NCBI RefSeq assembly: GCF_022348165.1
Contig: NZ_JAKRFI010000006.1
Span: 124,001 to 188,000 of the forward strand
DNA from: Halomonas sp. McH1-25
Lineage (GTDB): Bacteria > Pseudomonadota > Gammaproteobacteria > Pseudomonadales > Halomonadaceae
Direction of reading: 5' to 3'
DNA: 64,000 nt
Shown: piece after piece, positions 63,541 through 64,000 of the stretch
Numbering within the stretch: the first letter of the stretch is position 1
How the letters are laid out: each line of letters begins with the position of its first letter
Notes under the pieces: generated by a model
Seen by the model: only the letters and a program-made list of their open reading frames with translations
Database searches by the model: none
What the model was told of the DNA's origin: nothing
Program-made: the position numbers and the translations under genes

Positions 63541-64000
63541 TCACGCCCCCACGATGCGATCGATGCGCTGCTTGGCGCTCTGCATGGTTTCCTCGGGGGA
63601 CATTTGACCCGCCAGCATCTTGGAGAGCTCGGTGAAGATTACCGTGTCGACCTCGTTCCACTGGGCGATCTTGGGCCTCAGACCGATGTGATCGTCCTGC
63701 CAGGCGACCAGCATGGTGTCCGCCGTGAGCATGTTGGGCATGTCGGTGGGCGGGGTGCTGGCGGCCTTGACCTCGGGCATGTCGTAGACCGACTGGCGCG
63801 TCGGGGTGCCGCCGCCGACCTCGCTCTTCAGCCCCATCAACTGGGTCTGTGGCGAGGTCGCCCAGACCAGGAACAGCCATGCCGCTTTCTGCTTCTCGGG
63901 CGAGGCGTTGGCGTTGATGCCGATACCCGTGCCGCCCCACAGGTTGGAACTGCGCACCGGGCCCTTGGGCAGCGGGGCGTAGCCGATCTTGCCCTGCAGG
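63541..64000 (-). CDS. ABC transporter substrate-binding protein, C-terminal part
   Basis: The frame is open to the window edge and about 152 C-terminal residues are visible; the N-terminal two thirds and start lie beyond 64000. Seen are GKIGYAPLPKGP, WGGTGIGINANASPEKQKAAW, FLVWATSPQTQ, TPTRQSVYDMPEV and the final ASKMLAG-type helix region with MSPEETMQSAKQRIDRI, the usual C-terminal lobe of type 1 sugar-binding proteins (SmoE/MalE class). It should be the periplasmic receptor of the operon to its left. Confidence 0.88.
   Translation of the reverse strand, partial: LQGKIGYAPLPKGPVRSSNLWGGTGIGINANASPEKQKAAWLFLVWATSPQTQLMGLKSEVGGGTPTRQSVYDMPEVKAASTPPTDMPNMLTADTMLVAWQDDHIGLRPKIAQWNEVDTVIFTELSKMLAGQMSPEETMQSAKQRIDRIVGA

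Overview
The window looks like chromosome of a moderately halophilic, GC-rich gammaproteobacterium close to Halomonas (Halomonadaceae). The basis is the protein families seen: a class Ia NrdA with two N-terminal ATP-cone regions, RstA/RstB, a BCCT compatible-solute carrier, an EctA-type acetyltransferase, KGG stress-repeat protein, exported PRC-barrel proteins and a polyol-type ABC transporter. Genus-level placement is inference. I see no rRNA, tRNA, CRISPR array, insertion sequence, integrase or phage genes.

Layout. 1-5.8 kb: 3' part of valS, then two diguanylate cyclases of identical length flanking a META-domain lipoprotein. 5.8-11.2 kb: housekeeping and repair (DoxX, a uracil-DNA glycosylase family protein, glyoxalase I, DUF411, 3-methyladenine glycosylase, a YdjM-like membrane protein, azoreductase, an MliC/COG3650-like lipoprotein). 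11.3-14.7 kb: metE with divergent metR. 14.7-17.5 kb: lipocalin-like protein and rstBA. 17.7-22.7 kb: nrdAB behind two NrdR-like boxes, then a Nudix gene. 22.8-26.3 kb: amidase, a solitary EctA-like gene, a short 6-phosphogluconate dehydrogenase and a DUF202 protein. 26.4-34.6 kb: an envelope-stress-like block of TelA, an XpaC-like membrane protein, three double PRC-barrel exported proteins, a P-type ATPase and a 59-residue PLDc_N membrane peptide. 34.7-36.5 kb: zinc alcohol dehydrogenase and a membrane-anchored aspartyl protease.

36.6-39.6 kb: a compact overlapping operon of methyltransferase, flavoprotein and type III polyketide synthase, likely making a lipid pyrone, resorcinol or quinone. 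39.7-43.7 kb: a nuclease-helicase fusion and a FAN1-type VRR-NUC nuclease, overlapping by ATGA and preceded by a good LexA-like box. 43.8-49.3 kb: an unrecognised gene, an AT-rich 0.6 kb gap, the KGG repeat gene, a PEBP, agmatine deiminase, a glycine-zipper lipoprotein and an extensin-like protein. 49.4-54.9 kb: MFS exporter, MocR regulator divergent from DUF1127-phzF with a set of CTGTAT sites, and a lipoamide-dehydrogenase-like flavoprotein. 54.9-59.8 kb: BCCT carrier, DedA-type protein, luciferase-like monooxygenase and azlCD. 59.8-64 kb: a polyol/sugar ABC operon with a short-chain dehydrogenase, cut by the window end.

The most interesting items are the probable SOS-controlled FAN1/helicase pair with its unknown divergent neighbour, the type III PKS operon, the EctA homologue without ectBC, the family of exported double PRC-barrel proteins around a P-type ATPase, and the predicted NrdR and MocR control regions. 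All functional calls come from reading motifs by eye; no database search was run.
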